Source: JBNKHH01 sp050290245
GTDB taxonomy: Bacteria > Pseudomonadota > Alphaproteobacteria > Rhodobacterales > Rhodobacteraceae
Direction of reading: 5' to 3'
DNA: 64,000 bases
Assembly: GCA_050290245.1 (NCBI GenBank)
Contig: JBNKHH010000055.1
Coordinates: 1-64,000 of the forward strand
Shown here: piece by piece, positions 60,845 through 64,000 of the stretch
How positions within the stretch are numbered: position 1 is the stretch's first letter
Layout: every line of letters begins with the position of its first letter
Notes under the pieces: generated by a model
What the model saw: the letters and a program-made list of their open reading frames with translations, nothing else
Databases searched by the model: none
Told to the model about the DNA's origin: nothing
Translations under genes and position numbers: made by a program

Positions 60845-61303
60845 TCAGCCATTTAGCACGCTGGGCCAGTTCGTATCGGCCAGGGCGATATTGCCATCGA
60901 TATCTTCACGCCAAATGCTGCGCACATCCGTCGAAAAGTTCAGGTACAACCGACCCTGGTGCACGGTCCAGGCCTCGGGATCGGTCGGCGCTATGGCTCC
61001 TTTTGAAACGGCATAGGCGCAATATCCGCCGTATTTCGGGGCATAGGCGCCCCGATCGGCGTCGAACATCGACTTGTTCTCAGCGCTGGAAAACAGCAGC
61101 CGCGCGCCCTCCCATTCTGACGAGAATTCCGGATTGCCGGGAACAGGGCGGCCTTCGGTGAAATAGGCGACAGGGTCGAACCCGTTGATGGCGATCCCGT
61201 CGCTGGCGAAGACCGGGGGCTTTGCGGCAAGGGCGGGCTGGGCCAGAAGGGTGGCAGCTGGAACAGCGATGGCAGAGGAAAGAATGGCACGTCTGGTAAG
61301 CAC
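60845..61303 (-). CDS. YHS-domain exported protein
   Basis: A 152-residue protein with an N-terminal Arg-Arg signal (MLTRRAILSSAIAVPAATLL; possible Tat type) and a YHS-like domain (INGFDPVAYFTEGRPVPGN; GAYAPKYGGYCAYAVSKG). YHS domains are small metal-associated modules; function unknown. The terminator follows at 60691. Confidence 0.7.
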   Translation of the reverse strand: MLTRRAILSSAIAVPAATLLAQPALAAKPPVFASDGIAINGFDPVAYFTEGRPVPGNPEFSSEWEGARLLFSSAENKSMFDADRGAYAPKYGGYCAYAVSKGAIAPTDPEAWTVHQGRLYLNFSTDVRSIWREDIDGNIALADTNWPSVLNG

Positions 61304-61393
61304 AATCGGACTCCTTTGGCGTATTGTCCCAGGATGTGCCCACTCGCCGCCCCGCGAAAGCCCCTCTCGCGGCCTTGTGATCCGGCCGTGTTC

Positions 61394-61687
61394 TCAGTCG
61401 AAAATGTCGAACAGGTCCTCGGCCGTGTCCCACAGTTCGCTCATGAACCGCTGCGACAGGCTGCGCTTTCGTTTCTTGCGTGGCTTGTCCCGCTTGGTCG
61501 AACGCCGCTCGGCCATCGGCCGGGTCACCTCGCGGGCTCCCAGGGCGTGGCTCTTAAGCCTTTTCAGCTCGTGCAGAGGCGCGCCGCAGTTCGAACACGC
61601 CAACTCGTGGCGTGCTCCGCCCCTCAATTCCAGCGCCGCTCGGGTCCCGCAATAACAGCAGGTCGCAATCTTCTGGTTATACCGCAT
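61394..61687 (-). CDS. Zinc-ribbon protein of unknown function
   Basis: A 97-residue protein. Two Cys pairs (CCYCGTRA; ACSNCGAPL) form a zinc ribbon in the first 45 residues, followed by a very basic tail (STKRDKPRKKRKRSLSQ) and an acidic end. It may bind nucleic acid. ATG 61687 gives the family-like start (MRYNQKIATCCYCG). It lies 4 bases after rlmB and is likely co-transcribed. Confidence 0.6.
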   Translation of the reverse strand: MRYNQKIATCCYCGTRAALELRGGARHELACSNCGAPLHELKRLKSHALGAREVTRPMAERRSTKRDKPRKKRKRSLSQRFMSELWDTAEDLFDIFD

Positions 61688-61691
61688 CGCC

Positions 61692-62468
61692 CTACCCCGA
61701 ATGCCGTCCAGTCGCATAGAGGGAGACAGCGGCCGCGTTTGAAACGTTCAGCGACCCGAATTCGCCTGCAGAATCAATTTTCGCCAGGGTGTCGCAGGTG
61801 TCCTTGGTCTTGTCGCGCAACCCAGGCCCTTCCGCCCCCAGGACCAAAGCGATCCTGTCGCCCGCCCCCTCCAGCGCGGTTTCCAGCGATGTCTCGGCTT
61901 CTCCGTCCAGGCCGATCAGGTAGAACCCTTCCTTGCGTAGCTCTTCCATTGCGGCGGCCAGGTTCTTGACCCTCAGATAGGGCTGGCGCTCAAGCGCACC
62001 CGAGGCGGTCTTGGCCAGCGCTCCGGTTTCGGGTGCGGAATGGCGCGCGGGCGCGATGACCGCCGATGCGCCGAACACCTCGGCCGAGCGTAGAATTGCG
62101 CCCACATTGTGCGGGTCCGTCACCCGGTCCAGGCACAAAACAACGCGCCGTCCGTCTCCACGAACCAGGTCGCGCAGACGCCCCCAGTCCAGCGGCCTGA
62201 CCTCAAGCGCCGCGCCCTGGTGCACCGAGCCCGGATCCAACGGCGCGGGAAATTTCCTCGGGTCGGCGATCTCGGGCTCGATCCCGCCCGTTGCTACCGC
62301 GCCGCCCAGACGGTCTGCGGCGTTCTTGGTCAGGACAAGGCGCAGCTTTTCGCGGGCCGGGTTCGACAAAGCGTCCCTCACCGCGTGCAATCCGAACAGC
62401 CACACGGTGGCCGAGGCGGCCTCGCGCCGCTCCTGCTCTTTCTTGACGACCCACTTCGGTTTCTTCAT
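61692..62468 (-). CDS. rlmB: RlmB, 23S rRNA (guanosine-2'-O-)-methyltransferase
   Basis: A 258-residue SPOUT methyltransferase. Motifs: DRVTDPHNVGAILRSAEVFG, LVLGAEGPGLRD and GSLNVSNAAAVSLYAT. An N-terminal L30e-like RNA-binding region (LFGLHAVRDALSNPAREKLR) precedes them. It methylates a guanosine of 23S rRNA. The start is close upstream of tRNA-Tyr on the opposite strand. Confidence 0.9.
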   Translation of the reverse strand: MKKPKWVVKKEQERREAASATVWLFGLHAVRDALSNPAREKLRLVLTKNAADRLGGAVATGGIEPEIADPRKFPAPLDPGSVHQGAALEVRPLDWGRLRDLVRGDGRRVVLCLDRVTDPHNVGAILRSAEVFGASAVIAPARHSAPETGALAKTASGALERQPYLRVKNLAAAMEELRKEGFYLIGLDGEAETSLETALEGAGDRIALVLGAEGPGLRDKTKDTCDTLAKIDSAGEFGSLNVSNAAAVSLYATGRHSG

Positions 62469-62598
62469 CGCCTATCTGTCCCCGGCTGCTTGCCTAAACG
62501 CCCTACCTGCCGCGACGCGCCTTGCCAAGCATCCCGTCCACCGACGGCTAGGTTTTGCATGGATTTCAAAGCCACCCCGCCCCCGGCGCATTTCCTCC

Positions 62599-62627
62599 TT
62601 GACCGGCCATTGTGGCCCGGTTATCTG
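62599..62627 (+). promoter_or_regulatory. tRNA-Tyr promoter
   Basis: TTGACC (62599-62604) and TATCTG (62622-62627) with an exact 17-bp spacer, about 30 bp before the tRNA. Good match to a housekeeping promoter. Confidence 0.7.
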
Positions 62628-62658
62628 ACCCCCCGTGCCGGTTGATCCGGCACAACGT

Positions 62659-62742
62659 GGGCGACAGGCCGCAAGGTGTGGCAGGGGACTGTAACTCCCT
62701 CGCGGAGACGCACGCCTGGTTCGATTCCAGGGTCGCCCACCA
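62659..62742 (+). tRNA. tRNA-Tyr(GTA)
   Basis: Acceptor GGGCGAC (62659-62665) pairs with GTCGCCC (62732-62738), followed by A and encoded CCA (62740-62742). Anticodon stem GGGGA/TCCCT encloses loop CTGTAAC, anticodon GTA. A long variable arm and the T-arm CCTGG-TTCGATT-CCAGG make it a class II tRNA. All arms are intact, so it is the complete gene. It is followed at once by an integrase gene, so it is the probable integration target with its 3' end restored by the element. Confidence 0.95.
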
Positions 62743-62807
62743 TTTCAAGATATATCAGGGACTTAGGGTGCCAAAACCGCAGGTGGGCCACAAAGGTGGG
62801 ACACATC

Positions 62808-64000
62808 ATGCGCCTCGCAACATATCTCTGCACATCCCGGCACGGCATCTACTATTTTCGTTTTCCGATCCCGGCGGACAGTCAGCCAGGGGGCAGCCGC
62901 TCGCACATCAAGGTTTCACTAAGCACCCGAGAACCCCGTGAGGCCGAAACCCTATCTCGGCTGCTGGCTCTCGCTGGACAAGCAGCCCTCTCCCAGCCAA
63001 AGGTCCGCAACATGAGATACGATGAAATGCGCGATCATGTGCGCGAGCACTTCGGACAATTGCTCCGGGACTTCCACGAACGCAGCGCAGCGGACGGCCC
63101 AGCCAGCGGCTTGGATTTGGATGCCCTCAGGGCCTCGCAGGCGCTGTCTCAGGACGCTCCAGAGGACTGGGCGGCCCTATCCCATCCCAATGGCGCAGAC
63201 GGCCTCTTAGCCGCATTCTGCGAGGCGCGTGGGATCGTACCCGAACCGGAGGGCCGGGAGCGCGAACTCCTGCTCAGTGAACTCCAGAAAGGCTATCGCG
63301 AATACATCGCAGAGGCGCTGGATCACACGGCTGCCTTCGACACGGTTGGTCTGGCGCAGACTGCCAGCAGCGCTGTCAAACCACAGTCTGACGCGGCCAC
63401 AAGTAGTGCACTCGAACCGGATACCTTGCCTTTGGCAGATGTGGTGTGCCGATACTTCGATGAACTCACCCGCTCGGAGGCCCTTGCGGCCAAGACTTAG
63501 AGCGACAAGAGGGATGCGCTGGCGCTCATGGCCGAACTCACCAACAACAAAGCGCCTGCTGAGATGACCAAGACTGATGCTCAGGAGGTCAAGGCGGCTT
63601 TGTTCAAGCTCCCGAAAAACCGGACCAAGAACCCCAAGACACGCGATCTACCGTTGCGCGATATGCTAGAGATGAGCGGGGTGGATCGTATCGCGGCACG
63701 AACGATGAACGTCTACCTGGGGCACATGCAGCATTTCTTTGGCTGGGCCGTGGACAACGGGTACGCCTCCGACAACCCCTTCCACGGATTGCGGCTCAAG
63801 CGTACTGCGCGGAGCGGAGGCAACTCAGGCCGCGCGGCATTTACTGCGGAACAACTCCGGCTGATGTTCACGCAACTCACCGACCCGAACAGCCTGTTGG
63901 TCAAGAAGGACGTGCACAAATGGCCCGCGCTTCTCGGGATATTCACCGGTATGCGGCTCAATGAGATCGCGCAGCTTGAAGTTCAGGACATCGAGCAGCG
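62808..64000 (+). pseudogene. int: Tyrosine integrase, interrupted by an in-frame TAG
   Basis: From ATG 62808 (MRLATYLCTSRHGIYYFRFP) the first part is a DUF6538-like N-terminal domain and a long variable region. TAG at 63498-63500 ends it after AAKT. The same frame continues without another stop to the window edge with SDKRDALALMAEL, a core-binding domain and catalytic GIFTGMRLNEIAQLEV with the first Arg. TAG most likely replaces a Trp codon (TGG). The C-terminal catalytic residues lie outside the window. It is probably inactive unless the amber codon is read through. Confidence 0.85.

Overview
The window looks like chromosomal DNA from a high-GC alphaproteobacterium of the Rhodobacteraceae (Roseobacter/Paracoccus type). 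Support: the protein families (NasT/NasS-controlled nrt-nir-nas cluster, ChvE/GguAB sugar import, TrpD2 next to nasA, DUF1127 proteins), dense operons with ATGA overlaps, and at 58731-58780 a GGGGGAGC hairpin followed by a CCCCC...GGGATATTTTT tail, which I recognise from many intergenic regions of this family. No species is claimed.

Layout. (1) 76-1992: an IS5-family element with a broken transposase sits at the 3' end of a decayed IS3-family element. (2) 2143-16133: a complete assimilatory nitrate/nitrite cluster on the + strand: nasT-nasS sensor pair, a leader with competing hairpins, nrtA-nrtB-nrtCD import, nirB-nirD, nasA, a trpD2-like gene and cysG for siroheme. (3) 16134-21623: an integrative element with an HNH-like gene, palindromes and iteron-like repeats, a RepA-like ATPase, an AlpA-like regulator, unknown genes and a tyrosine integrase, ending at a 3' fragment of a tRNA-Asn gene that marks one attachment end. 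(4) 21974-30675: a LacI-regulated, two-part sugar-type ABC import locus with an SDR-type dehydratase/epimerase and two operator-like sites.

(5) 30865-41290: the least familiar region. A minus-strand gene run encodes a truncated globin, a cyclase-homology protein that has lost catalytic residues, and a PAS histidine kinase. It is preceded by an FAD oxidoreductase, an OsmC protein, several tiny basic ORFs, a cysteine synthase fused to a glutaredoxin, and a DUF1127 protein. A divergent three-PAS hybrid kinase and an OmpR-type regulator complete it. A repeated (C/T)TGAAAC box lies upstream of each putative transcription unit, always pointing at the gene. Together this suggests a gas- or redox-sensing circuit that controls thiol chemistry.

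(6) 42259-47562: a YtfQ/R/T-YjfF galactofuranose-type transporter with its FadR-type GntR regulator. (7) 47584-56160: LysR regulator, ChvE, GguA, GguB and three enzymes of non-phosphorylative L-arabinose / D-galactose breakdown. (8) 56170-62468: mixed housekeeping and sulfur genes (lipoprotein, VOC protein, MetE-like protein, periplasmic thioredoxin, YeeE/YedE transporter, YHS protein, zinc-ribbon protein, rlmB). (9) 62659-64000: an intact tRNA-Tyr gene followed by a second tyrosine integrase interrupted by one amber codon. This is the start of another island that runs off the window.

A theme across the window is periplasmic-binding-protein import. In the nrt, rbs-like, ytf and chvE/ggu operons alike, the binding-protein gene is followed directly by a strong hairpin and then by the membrane and ATPase genes, which fits higher expression of the binding protein.
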